Source: Lobosporangium transversale (lineage: Eukaryota > Mortierellomycota > Mortierellomycetes > Mortierellales > Mortierellaceae). Taken from it: a stretch of DNA of 64,000 bases. Location of the stretch: positions 550,501-614,500 of the forward strand of contig NW_019028987.1 of assembly GCF_002105155.1 (NCBI RefSeq). The letters are read 5' to 3'. Below the pieces are notes generated by a model. The model saw only the letters and a list, made by a program, of their open reading frames with translations, was not told the origin of the DNA and did no database searches. Shown piece after piece: positions 14,101 to 30,500 of the stretch. A program made the position numbers and the translations under genes. Within the stretch, counting starts at the first letter, position 1. Every line of letters starts with the position of its first letter.

Positions 14101-16195
14101 TGTAAAGTCGAAGATCAAGGACTCTGAATGGAAAGATGTCGACGAGAAGCGCCAGCAGCAGCAGCAGCAGCAGCAGCATTCCAGGAGTGACTCTGGATCG
14201 GGGGTTATTAAATCAATATCCATGCCAATAATGAATGCTTCGCAATCAACGCTTGCACCTACATCTTCAACCTCTGATGCCTCTGCAGTGGTATCACCAG
14301 CCGCAGCAAAAGCAACGACCTCAGCTATGGGGACTTCTGTAGCAAATACTTCCTGGAAGCACAATAATTCAGAATTAACCGACGAGCACCCATCAATACC
14401 TCTCAAAAAGCAAAAACCTCACTCCCGCCGCATGTCCTCGTCCGGAACGAGCTCAAGTATTCAAGAAGGGAGTGAAGATGTAGAGATGAAAGCATTATCA
14501 TCCACAGGGTCGTCCAGCAAAAAGCGGCGAGAATCTGACCGGCATAATGATGGATATGGCGGTAAAGTCAAGATCAAGAAGGAGCGTGAGGATGACGGCC
14601 AAAACTTTAGGACGCCGAGTTTTTCAAATAACAAAGTAGAAGACTTGCGAAGAGTAGCTTCATTGCCATCCTTTTCAAAAGACGCCAATAACTCCAGCGC
14701 TACTAGTAAACCTAGCCGTCATGCCTCAAAACCGTCACTATTCTTTTCAAGGCCAATGTCTGCATTGGGAATGGCGTCCGGATCTACAATTGCATCGATC
14801 TCACCACCCCTGACTGAGGCATCGTCTTCACCTCCTCCGTCCTCGACTGCCCTACCACCATCTGCAACACAAGAGCAGGAAAGTCAAAAGAATCGAAAGC
14901 GCAGCAGTCAAACGTTTGCTTCAACAAGCGGGTATCAGAAGTTTGCCGAAGATCTTAAATTTGGTAGTGCAACTTCCCAGCATCATCGACAGCGAAGCAT
15001 AAGCTCGGCTTCAACTTCACGTTTATCAGTGAATTTTGGCGTGCAGGCAACAGCACTTACTGGATCCAATAACATGGATATGCCTTCTGATGTGATGACG
15101 ATAGGTGATGCAGATGTATCCAGGAAGAAAGCTAAAACTAGTTTTTCTGAAGCGACTGATGTTGTAACAGAGCATTTAAATGGCGCAAAGCCATCCGCTG
15201 TGGAGCTTGTGTCGGCAAATGAGACCTTGGCATCGAATGCGTCTACAGTGACTGAACTAGGAGATAAGACCAGATCTGTACCATTATCGGCTACTCATGA
15301 TGTAGTAAAGAAAGAGGAGCCGTTCGAGATTTGTAGCCCATCTCAAAGGTCAATTCAGGATGCACAGCGTTACTTGCCCTTGTATACCGTCCAGCTTTCA
15401 TCTGGGAGCGCAGATCAAGATGCTACCCTTCAAAGCAATGGTCTTCCGTCTTTTCAGCATTTCTGTGTTGTTGATCGACAGATTCAATTGCTCTTGGGAT
15501 TGTCGCCAGAGGCACTCTTTTCACGGTATCCACATCTTCATCGACATCGTCGTCTGATCAGCAAGCAGGAAAAGGCACGTCTTTGGTCACCCTTGTCATC
15601 AATGGTATCAGATCGGTGTGCAGCAGCTGTAAAGTTGAACTTTGAGGTCCTTCCTATGCCTGTTGTAGAATGTCAGTTCTCAAACTGGACAACAGCGTCA
15701 AACGCAATGAGTCGGCTCAAGGAACATGAAAAGCAAAAGTTTCTTGGATGTGAACTGTATTTTATTCGACTGGAAGAGGTTTTGGAGGTGATCCGGCGGG
15801 ATTATTCACAGCTTGCTGAAAGTATGATGACGATTATGTTGGATATTGGGTATGAGGATGAAGGGCCTTCTGAAAGCATGGAAGAAACAAGCCCATCAAC
15901 AGATACCCTGCCAGTCAAATTGGAGAAGGATAGAGAGGAGATGGGATTGAAGGAGGTTAAGGAAGAAGAGCAGCAGCAAGTTGATCGGTTGCGTTCCACA
16001 TCTTCGAATTTACCATGTACATCAACGTCAACAGCCTCTACCCCTGTTACTACATCTCTATCGGGTGGGACAGGTCTTGTTCACAAGATGCGACGAGTCC
16101 CTGCCAAGATGGCGACCAAAGCCATGTTTAAAGAGATGCATCAACAACAGCAGCAGCAGCAGCAGCAGCAACAGCAATTCCGCCCCTCGTTCTAG
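11150..16195 (+). CDS. Hos4-like ankyrin-repeat protein (probable Set3 histone deacetylase complex subunit)
   Basis: Two exons, 11150-13937 and 14040-16195; 1,647 aa. Residues ~150-240 are acidic Ser-rich, then an AT-hook (KRKPGRPPK, ~residue 245). Three ankyrin blocks follow at about 320-430, 460-575 and 785-890, with repeats of the TPLHEA and VVKLLLAHGA type. Ser/Gln-rich linkers separate them, including a CAG run near 14155. Residues about 1370-1540 hold a conserved C-terminal domain (FCVVDRQIQLLLG, LFSRYPHLHRHRR, ARLWSPL), which with the ankyrins points to the fungal Hos4 / animal ANKRD11-12 type of co-repressor. Inferred location is the nucleus, in a chromatin-silencing complex. The protein ends in a Gln run. 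It could also be another nuclear ankyrin co-repressor; the family is judged from layout, not a search. Confidence 0.75.
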
Positions 16196-16538
16196 GTTTA
16201 TATTTCACTCGATTTTGAAACCCAATCCATTATAACGAGACAGACTCGTTTTGGCTCCCAATAAAATCTCCATCATAGAGTGCATGACGAGGGAATTCTT
16301 TTTTCCCCTCTGTATATATTCTACACATTAATGGCAGTACAAACATCTCTTGTAAAAATATATTTTTTATCTTTACCATGTATGAATGAAAATATGCGCT
16401 TTCGTTTAATAACATTACAAGGAAACATAATATGCAAAAGCAAGACAAAAAAAAAATAAAATAAAATAAAATACAAAATAGAGTGTATAGAAATAGAAAC
16501 AAAAAAAATAAATAAAACAATGTAAAAAATATTAAAGG
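16196..16538. other. convergent 3' spacer, Hos4-like gene / SKN7
   Basis: About 340 bp, AT-rich, holding the two 3' untranslated regions. No gene is seen. Confidence 0.7.
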
Positions 16539-20175
<3,637 letters not shown>

Positions 20176-20429
20176 AACGATATCCGTATCTGTTGTGAAG
20201 GTAACGGGAGTTAAGATAGCAGGTGCAGTGTCTGACGTCCCAATGAGCTTTTGAGAAGATTTGGACAGTTGATGCTCGGCCAGAGAGCGCCTCTTGGTCC
20301 GTTTTTTGTCGTGGGTCGTCAGGATGGGCAAGCAGGGATGTTTGAGTTGGATGGAATAACTGCTACAAATGTCTTTTTGACCAGTAAAAAGAACAAAGAG
20401 AGGTGTGATCCAAAAGAAGGCAGATGTTT

Positions 20430-23400
20430 AAGTTAGCAAGAAAAATTTGGTGTACACATTATCTTTAATCTCTTATGATTGCTGTGAAGCATTTTGTTGC
20501 TATTGTAGTCATTGCTGATGCTGTCGTTGCTGCTCTTGTTCTTGTTGTTTTGTTTGCTTATCGCTACCAAGATAATTAAAAGATCGACAAGAAAGAAAAT
20601 AAACCCACCACCACCTCCCCTGGTGAGACATTAATCATCCTGGGTTCATCAACTAGCATGCATGTTGGAATGTTGCAATGCAAAATGGTCATCGTTGGAG
20701 TATTTGTTTTTGTTGTAGGTGGGGTAATACCTTAAAACAGTTAAAAATAAAAGAAGGTGGGATTGAGAGGAACGTTATGTGACAATGTTAATGGTGTTGC
20801 ATATGGATATGTGTATGAAGGTATCGTGTGAAGGTGTGAAAATATGCGGAAATGAAGAGTAATCTTTTATGTAAAATGCAACAAGCCGTTAATATGCAAG
20901 AGTCATAGGAAGGAAGGAAGGAAGAATGAAGAGTTGAAGAAGAGAAAGAGAATGAGAAAGAGAAAGAAAACAAAAAAAAAAAAAAATGGACGATAGTTGG
21001 GACAAAGGGGGAGCGAAAAAATAAGATTAAGAGAGAGCAGTTAGGATGTTCTGACAGTGTGAATATGTGTGAGAGAAAAAGGCTAAAAAAATTTTAATAA
21101 TTCGTTTGTTGCCAGACCGCCAGATTGCTTGTCTGCCTCTGCCCGTCTTTTGGTCTTGATTGCTTCTACTGATGTGTGTTGTAGCTAATAAAAACAAATC
21201 CACTTCTAAAAGTAATACCCAACATGGTCATGGATATTTGATCGTATTCATTTTTTTTTACGGATTCTGACTGGGCTTTCCGTGAGACCCTGTTAATTTT
21301 GAAATAATTTGCTTTTGGTTGTGGAGCTTTTCAGATTGCAGTTGCTGTGTGTCGAGTACGATCTTACGCTGGTTGATTGGAAAGGAGTTTTTTTACGAAT
21401 GGTGACAAAAGTAACAATTATAGCGCTCAACACCGACACAAACGCAAATGCTCATGCCTGCTAATTCCAATGCATGCGCCACTCGGCAACTATTCCTCTG
21501 CAAAAAATCAAACCAAGAAAATTTTGCAGTAGTAGTTCCCTGGAACTCTTTTAAAAAAAAAGAAAAAGAAAAGCGCCCATCTCATCTCGTTACGTGTTTT
21601 TACAGGTCTATGAAAGACATCACTGGGATGTACAAAACATTCAAAAGAATGGATTTTTCTAATCTTTAGAGACCCTCTTTGGTAAGATGACATGTACAGA
21701 AGACAATCGACCTTCATCATTAAACCCTTATGCTCCATCTCATGTGGAGACACAGAATTTCTCCTTACAAATTCAGTTTTTCTGTTGTATACATGACATG
21801 GAATACAGACTGCTCTCTTATTTTAAGAAATGAAATATTGATAGCGTGTAGGTCTCTAGGTCTAACATACTTTTTGCTCTTTCTTTGATATGTATTAGTT
21901 ATTCATTCTAAACAATAAAGAGTGGATAATAAGCATCAAGGGCCTTACTAGGTTCGTCAGAGAAACAGGGCCTAAAACATTAATCAAGTGAAAAAGATAG
22001 AAAAGACGACCGTATACATTTATACTGCAAATGTTACTGGTAACCATGTACCGCTCAGGTGTCATTGAACTACATGTTCAAGGAAAGACACGTTTGTGAT
22101 TGGTGCATCTGTGTTATCCTGCAAAAGAGATATCCTTCGCATTAGATGGGAAGAGCAACTTCTGCTACTGAATAATCCCCTCAACAAAAAAAAAAAAAAA
22201 AAAAAAAGGCTCTTGTTTTACACATTGGTGGTTTATATGTATGTCCCTGGCTCACATTGACATCCCCCTCTCATCAACACATCAGGCAGGAGGTCGCGTT
22301 TGTCCACATGACTACCTCTAAATCCTCTTCTCTGGAACCCTCGTTGTTTTTCTTGGGGCCTTTCTAAAATCTTATCCCATACGCGAATGATCAATAATTA
22401 GATACTTTCAATGAGACTTCATTTATGTAAGTAAAGTCTCAGCACATGTCCACTCTGTACTCTCTCTTTTTTATTTTTCATGATATTTTATTTCATGCCC
22501 TACTGCCTCCATCACAAGTTGGTCCCATGCTCACGGACAACTAGCCTGCTGCAGCCAGATGAGCCTTCCCCCTTTCCTTTTTCGCTCTGTTTGTTGTATC
22601 GACCTTGGCGTATTTGACGTTCTTTCCAGAATAAGATTGATGTTTACAAGATTACAAGAGCGCAACAATTCTTAAACCTACCAACAGTCTAATTTTTAGT
22701 ATAGCTTTGACATGAAACGGCGAGAATTTTGCCTTGTGAAACATCACACTAATGCCAAGGAACACAGGTGTTCTATTTTTTCATGAAATAGGATATTAAG
22801 ACTGATTTACCGTGGCCGGAACATGCAGGCCTGGGGTCAAAAATTAACTGTTGCCAAACTCTATTACAACTATCATGCCCTAAACCGTCGTGCCTATCAT
22901 GTAGAAGAAATGCAAAGAGCTATTTGATACGATCTTGCTGATGATGATCACTGTATCCTCAATAGCCTATAAAGCTCGTCTCGTGCGGTCAGTAATTCAG
23001 GCTCATCACAATTCAATTATCTTAAAGATTTGATGATTTGATGGATTTAATGTTAACTATGACTGTAAAGTTCTTCTGATAATCCTTTTCTTTTTAAAAC
23101 GAAGGCAGGTCGCGATCTTTTCATGGGTCACTGGGCCGTTAACATTGCTATTTTTTTTTTTTTGTTCCCTGAATATTCCACGAATATTATACATGACATC
23201 AGACACAATCAAATCATTAAAATCAGGAACCATACCAGCGACGTCTAATGGCACATGTGACATATAAACCCATTTTGGCAGCGGGTATGACGAAATGGAT
23301 ATGAGCGATCACAAAAACTCGGAAGAAAAAGCCGGAAAGAGTTTGTTCATTGCAATCTTCAAAAAGCTCATGCCGTAAAAGGGTTTATTTATCACAAGAA

Positions 23401-24543
23401 GTAAAGCAGATGAAGATGTATGCACTGAGCAAGCGTTTACTAATGAACGTGAACTGGAAAGCATGATTGGTCCCTTTTTATGATCTAGTAGGAAAATATT
23501 ACTGACTTCTGTCCCTTTGATAAAAGAGGCAACAAGGCATTTTTAGTCAAATAATGAATCCACCACTTGAAACATCAACATCGAAAGTAGCCATAATGAG
23601 AAAGGAAAAAAAAATTGCCACGCAATGTGTTAAATCTGTGATCTAAGGGTTTGCATAACAATAGCTTTGTCAGCGTAGTCGTCTGATGATCTCTTGAGAG
23701 TTGATAGTTTTATGTACCGGTTTTGGTGGTTAGAAAAGTATCTACAGACATATTGTTGGACATTGTGCCTTGATTAAGGCTAAAAAAAAACAAACTAATA
23801 TTCGAAATGGCGGGAAGACAAATGCTAAAAGAAGCATACACATCACACACAGCCTCCTTTCACCGGATTTTTGGGTTAAACCGTGTAGAGCCATATGCAT
23901 GGAACAACTTGATCGTAACTGAGAAACTCTCTTTTTCTTAAACATGGTCATGGTTTGGCGAAAGATGACCAAGACAATAAAAGGAAGAGAATCCGATCTT
24001 CTTTTGATCCCAGGCTAAATGATTGCGCCCTTATTATCGATGACTCCCGAGCTGCAAACAATATTTTTTTTACATATCAGGGGATTCTGCCCCTTCACCA
24101 TGGCAAAAAAGCAAAAAAGCAAAAAAAAGAAAATTAAGCGAGCTAAACTGCCCGAGTATGCGGAAATGCGTATTTGTTGGTTTCTTTTTTTGTTGTCATG
24201 TCTTGCTTCGTTCTATCCATTACAACAGAAAAATAAAAGGAAAGAAGAAGAAGGAGCCAGAAACGATATGGTAATTAAAATATTGACAAACAAACCAATA
24301 GACATAGTCCTTCTTCTGTCCAAAGAAAAAAACAAATCTCTTTCTTTCAAACTTCTCATTCCCAAGTTGTAAACTCATTCATTTGTAAATCTCTCATTAC
24401 TTGCCACCTTTCATTTTACAACTTGGGCTAGCACAAACATAATCAACTTACAATTTCATAAAACTACACTTCCTCCTACATTCAGTACATCACAAACAGA
24501 GAGATTGATACATCGAAACAGACAGACAATCATATATTACTCC
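20430..24543. promoter_or_regulatory. 4.1-kb divergent spacer between SKN7 and the hybrid kinase
   Basis: No intact gene is seen. It likely holds both promoters and 5' leaders; the last 200 bp before the kinase ATG are A/C/T-rich and G-poor. Short coding-like scraps occur near 22814-22931 (plus; reads RNMQAWGQKLTVAKLYYNY), 23130-23310 (minus; VPDFNDLIVSDVMYNIRGI) and 23400-23480 (plus). They are broken by stops and lie on both strands, as in decayed mobile or duplicated sequence. A tracts lie at 22183-22207 and near 24110-24130. Confidence 0.5.
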
Positions 24544-27500
24544 ATGGTTATTCTCATAGATGCTTATATGGATCATCTGGGTAATGTCCTGGATATGCTC
24601 GTCCAGGAAAGAACCGTTGATCCTATATCTCCTTCCTTCGACTCTCCCTCCTCTGCCACCCCACCCTTTGAGTTCATCGATACTGAGGCCTCTCCGATAA
24701 TTCAGAAGGTCGATGCTGCTCTGCAACGGGTCGTTCAAAAGATGTTCATGTTGGAGTACAAACTGGCACATCACCGTTCAGAATGTAATATTTCCTTGAC
24801 TACCAAGAATAGTCACCATTGCTATACACAGCCCGCCGTTACTCCACCTATCCTAATGCCTGGCGATTCATTGTCACCACCCATATTTGTGCCTAATACC
24901 TCACAATGGAGCACTCGTTCATCCACTTGGGGGTTCCTTGATCAAGCTGTAGACCACTCCACCCCCACTCCCAGGGTACTGCCATCCAGTCCCTGTTCGC
25001 CCCAAGAGAAGCACCTGCCCCTTTCTTCGGTCCAGACTCTTTCAGAATTTGTCACACACTCTGCAAACAACCAAATATCCAAAAGCAATAAGAGTGCCAA
25101 CAATGAGCACAACAAACCTGGCCAATCCATGGACCACGTCGTCTCTTCTTCCTCCCTTCTTTCCTTCACCTCCTCTCCTTCCTCCTTGCATGATCACACC
25201 TCTCATACTGAACCATCTACAGCCATCAGCGTCTCAACACCAACCTCTTCTATCACCTCATTACCTGCCTCCAATATAGGATCCTCATCCACAGACGCAA
25301 CAGCCAGTCTGGGAAGTTTCCTTCTCGTAGACCTTGCTTCTTCCATGCCCTCCTCTCCCACTGAATCCTTTCGCTCTGCATATTCCACTATCCCTTTTGA
25401 CAACTCTGGCATCTTGTCAAGAGAGGCAATACTTCAAACAACGAACCAACATGACCGATTCAAGCTGGCGGGTACAATACCTGCGCCTGCAATGACTTCC
25501 CATGAGAGCCCCTGTGCCGCTTGTATCAGCAAATGTGCTCTCATTGCCGCTTCTGTTGTTCGCGGTGATTTGCGCGACCGGATAATCTGTGAAAACGAGG
25601 CTTGCAATAACTCTGCTTTGACAATATCTATCAACCAGATGGTCAGCAAGCTTTCTACCTTTACAGAGGAAGTCATCCAGGTTGCTGCCCAGGGTGTCAA
25701 AGGCAAACTGGGCGTCCAAGCAAGATTAGAAGATCAACAAGGCATCTGGAATGAATTTGTTAGCCATCTTAACACTATGACTGTTGGCTACTCAGAGCAG
25801 GTGCGAGATATTGCTTCTGTTTGTACAGCAGTCGCCCATGGCGATTTGAGCCAAAAAATAACAGTCTCCGTCAAGGGCGAGACTCTTGTCTTGAAAAACA
25901 CTATCAACACTATGGGTAAGTCTTTTTCTTCTGCTTCATTTTCATCATATTCTCCTGCTGGTTTTCTCAGGTATTGATTTCCGATTACAATGAACCTGTC
26001 GGCATATCCATCCATTGTTTGGGTTGTAAAGAATGACAAAAATACTAAACTAACAACGCAACAAATCAAATCTGAATTATTCTTACCGCTCCCTGACGTT
26101 CATTTGTTTGCAATGTGTGTTTATGTCATTCTGATTGACATTTCGTCTTACCCTGTGTGGGACCGTCTTTGTGTTGATCATTTGACTCAAATAATTCAAT
26201 TTTCCGGATGGAAACTAATATGGATAAAACTGCTCTTTCATGGCAATCACTCCACAAATAGTTGATCAACTACGATCATTCTCATCTGAAGTCACTCGAG
26301 TGGCACATGAAGTAGGAACAGAAGGAAGATTGGGTGGTCAGGCGCATGTTAAAGGTGTGGATGGCACTTGGAAGGAACTTACAGATAATGTCAACACTAT
26401 GGCTGCGAATTTGACAGCGCAAGTACGTGATATTGCCGATGTTACCCAAGCTGTCGCCAAAGGTGACTTGTCCAAGAAGATTTCTGTTGAAGTCAAAGGA
26501 GAGATGATGGATCTTAAAAATACCATTAACACTATGGTGGATCAACTGCAGCAGTTCGCTACTGAAGTGTCTCGCGTTAGTCTTGAAGTTGGGACGGAAG
26601 GAAAACTTGGTGGTCAAGCTGTTGTCAAGGATGTTAGTGGAACATGGAAAGAACTTACAGACAACGTCAACTTGATGGCCTCCAACCTCACAGGTCAGAT
26701 GCGCGATATTGCCACAGTTTGTAAGGCAGTAGCCTGCGGAGACTTAACAAAAAAAGTCAGCGTGCCTGTCCAAGGGGAAATTTTAGAGCTGAAGGAAACA
26801 ATGAATACTATGGTTGATCAGCTCAGAACATTTGCCGCCGAGGTTACTCGTGTTGCTCGTGAAGTTGGAACAGAAGGAAAGCTGGGTGGGCAGGCTGAAG
26901 TCGAGGGCGTCGATGGAACATGGAAGGAGCTCACCGATAACGTCAATACAATGGCTGCAAACCTTACTGCACAGGTGCGTGATATTGCAAGCGTAAGCAA
27001 GGCAGTAGCCAAAGGTGACTTGTCCAAGAAGATTTCTGTCGAAGTTGAAGGAGAAATGATGGATCTCAAGCATACCATCAACATCATGGTCGATCAATTA
27101 CAGGAGTTCGCTACTGAGGTATCTCGTGTCAGTCTCGAAGTTGGAACAGAAGGAAAGCTCGGTGGTCAAGCTGTTGTCAAGGATGTGAGTGGGACATGGA
27201 AAGAGCTTACAGACAATGTCAATACCATGGCTTCAAACCTGACGACTCAAGTTCGATCTATTGCCGAGGTTACAACAGCTGTCGCATGTGGAGACTTGAG
27301 CAAAAAGATTGATGTTCAAGCCCAGGGAGAGATCTCAGAGCTGAAATTGACGGTCAATTCAATGGTCGAGCAATTGAGGACATTTGCTGCAGAAGTAACA
27401 CGTGTTGCACGTGAAGTCGGTACAGAAGGGAAATTAGGCGGACAGGCTCATGTAAAGGACGTAGATGGGACGTGGAAGGAACTCACCGATAACGTCAATA

Positions 27501-30500
27501 CAATGGCTGCAAACCTTACTGCACAGGTGCGTGATATTGCAAGCGTAAGTAAGGCGGTTGCTAGAGGTGACTTGTCCAAGAAGATTTCTGTCGAAGTTGA
27601 AGGTGAGATGATGGATCTCAAGAATACCATTAATACCATGGTCGATCAATTACAGGAGTTCGCTACTGAAGTGTCTCGTGTCAGTCTCGAAGTTGGAACA
27701 GAAGGTAATCTAGGTGGTCAAGCTGTTGTCAAGGATGTGAGTGGGACATGGAAAGAGCTTACAGACAATGTCAATACCATGGCTTCAAACCTGACGACTC
27801 AAGTTCGATCTATTGCTGAGGTTACAACAGCTGTTGCATGTGGAGACTTGAGCAAAAAGATTGATGTTCAAGCCCAGGGAGAGATTTCAGAGCTGAAATT
27901 GACGGTCAATTCAATGGTCGAGCAATTGAGGACATTTGCTGCAGAAGTAACACGTGTTGCTCGTGAAGTCGGCACAGAAGGACGACTTGGTGGGCAGGCT
28001 GAAGTGAGAGGCGTTGATGGAACGTGGAAGGAGCTTACCGATAACGTCAATACAATGGCTGCAAACCTTACTGCACAGGTGCGTGATATTGCAAGCGTAA
28101 GCAAGGCAGTAGCCAAAGGTGACTTGTCCAAGAAGATTTCTGTCGAAGTCAAAGGAGAGATGATGGATCTCAAGCATACCATCAACATCATGGTTGATCA
28201 ATTACAGGAGTTCGCTACTGAGGTATCTCGTGTCAGTCTCGAAGTTGGAACAGAAGGAAAGCTCGGTGGTCAAGCTGTTGTCAAGGATGTGAGTGGGACG
28301 TGGAAAGAACTTACAGACAATGTCAATACCATGGCTTCAAACCTGACGACTCAAGTTCGATCTATTGCCGAGGTTACAACAGCTGTCGCATGTGGGGACT
28401 TAAGCAAGACTATTGATGTCCAAGCCCAGGGAGAGATCTCAGAGCTGAAATTGACGGTCAATTCAATGGTCGAGCAATTGAGGACATTTGCTGCAGAAGT
28501 AACACGTGTTGCACGTGAAGTCGGTACAGAAGGCCGTCTAGGAGGTCAAGCTGAAGTCAAAGATGTTGGCGGCACTTGGAAGGAACTCACTGATAATGTC
28601 AACACGATGGCATCGAACTTGACGACTCAAGTGCGCGATATTGCGGATGTCAGCAAGGCGGTCGCCAAGGGAGATCTTACTAAGAAGGTTACTGTTAATG
28701 TCAAAGGAGAGATTCTTGATCTGAAGAACACTATTAACTCAATGGTAAGTTCTATCCCCTGAATTATTGTCTACTCATTATGTAAGACTTGAATATAAAT
28801 CTCAAGTAGTATGATGATTGTCAACTACTATATGCTTTTTTTCGATCATAGGTGGACCAGCTTTCTACTTTTGCCGCTGAAGTGACCCGCGTGGCCCGGG
28901 AGGTTGGGACAGAAGGTAACCTTGGCGGCCAAGCCGAAGTCGAGGAAGTTGATGGCACCTGGAAGGAGCTGACAGATAATGTAAACACTATGGCTTCCAA
29001 CCTTACAGCGCAAGTACGTGACATTGCCGCTGTAAGCAAGGCCGTCGCCAGGGGAGATCTGACTCAAAAGATTTCTGTGGATGCTAAGGGTGAAATCCTT
29101 GATCTGAAGAATACTATTAATATCATGGTAAAGCTTTAATTCCGTCTGCGCTAATTAACTCTGGTTGTCTTTATAAATGTAAAAAAAAAACCTAAAGGTT
29201 CATATGTTCTTTAATTCTTGTTTTAAGGTGGATCAACTCTCAACTTTCTCTGCAGAGGTTACTCGTGTCGCACGTGAAGTTGGAACAGAAGGAAAGCTCG
29301 GTGGTCAAGCTGTTGTCAAGGATGTGAGTGGGACATGGAAAGAGCTTACAGACAATGTCAATACCATGGCTTCAAACCTGACGACTCAAGTTCGATCTAT
29401 TGCTGAGGTTACAACAGCTGTTGCATGTGGAGACTTGAGCAAAAAGATTGATGTTCAAGCCCAGGGAGAGATTTCAGAGCTGAAATTGACGGTCAATTCA
29501 ATGGTCGAGCAATTGAGGACATTTGCTGCAGAAGTAACACGTGTTGCTCGTGAAGTCGGCACAGAAGGACGACTTGGTGGGCAGGCTGAAGTGAGAGGCG
29601 TTGATGGAACGTGGAAGGAGCTTACCGATAACGTCAATACAATGGCTGCAAACCTTACTGCACAGGTGCGTGATATTGCAAGCGTAAGCAAGGCAGTAGC
29701 CAAAGGTGACTTGTCCAAGAAGATTTCTGTCGAAGTCAAAGGAGAGATGATGGATCTCAAGCATACCATCAATACCATGGTCGACCAACTTCAGGAGTTT
29801 GCTACTGAAGTGACACGTGTCAGTCTCGAAGTTGGAACAGAAGGGAAGCTCGGTGGTCAAGCTGTTGTCAAGGATGTGAGCGGAACATGGAAAGAACTTA
29901 CAGACAATGTCAATACCATGGCTGCAAACCTGACGACTCAAGTTCGATCTATTGCCGAGGTTACAACAGCTGTCGCATGTGGAGACTTGAGCAAAAAGAT
30001 TGATGTTCAAGCCCAGGGAGAGATCTCAGAGCTGAAATTGACGGTCAATTCAATGGTCGAGCAATTGAGGACATTTGCTGCAGAAGTAACACGTGTTGCA
30101 CGTGAAGTCGGTACAGAAGGGAAATTAGGCGGACAGGCTCATGTAAAGGACGTAGATGGGACGTGGAAGGAACTCACCGATAACGTCAATACAATGGCTG
30201 CAAACCTTACTGCACAGGTGCGTGATATTGCAAGCGTAAGTAAGGCGGTTGCTAGAGGTGACTTGTCCAAGAAGATTTCTGTCGAAGTTGAAGGTGAGAT
30301 GATGGATCTCAAGAATACCATTAATACCATGGTCGATCAATTACAGGAGTTCGCTACTGAAGTGTCTCGTGTCAGTCTCGAAGTTGGAACAGAAGGTAAT
30401 CTAGGTGGTCAAGCTGTTGTCAAGGATGTGAGTGGGACATGGAAAGAGCTTACAGACAATGTCAATACCATGGCTGCAAACCTGACGACTCAAGTTCGAT

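Noticed and set aside
26282-30340. Repeated minus-strand open frames opposite the HAMP array
   Set aside because: They are shadows of the coding strand that recur only because the HAMP units recur.
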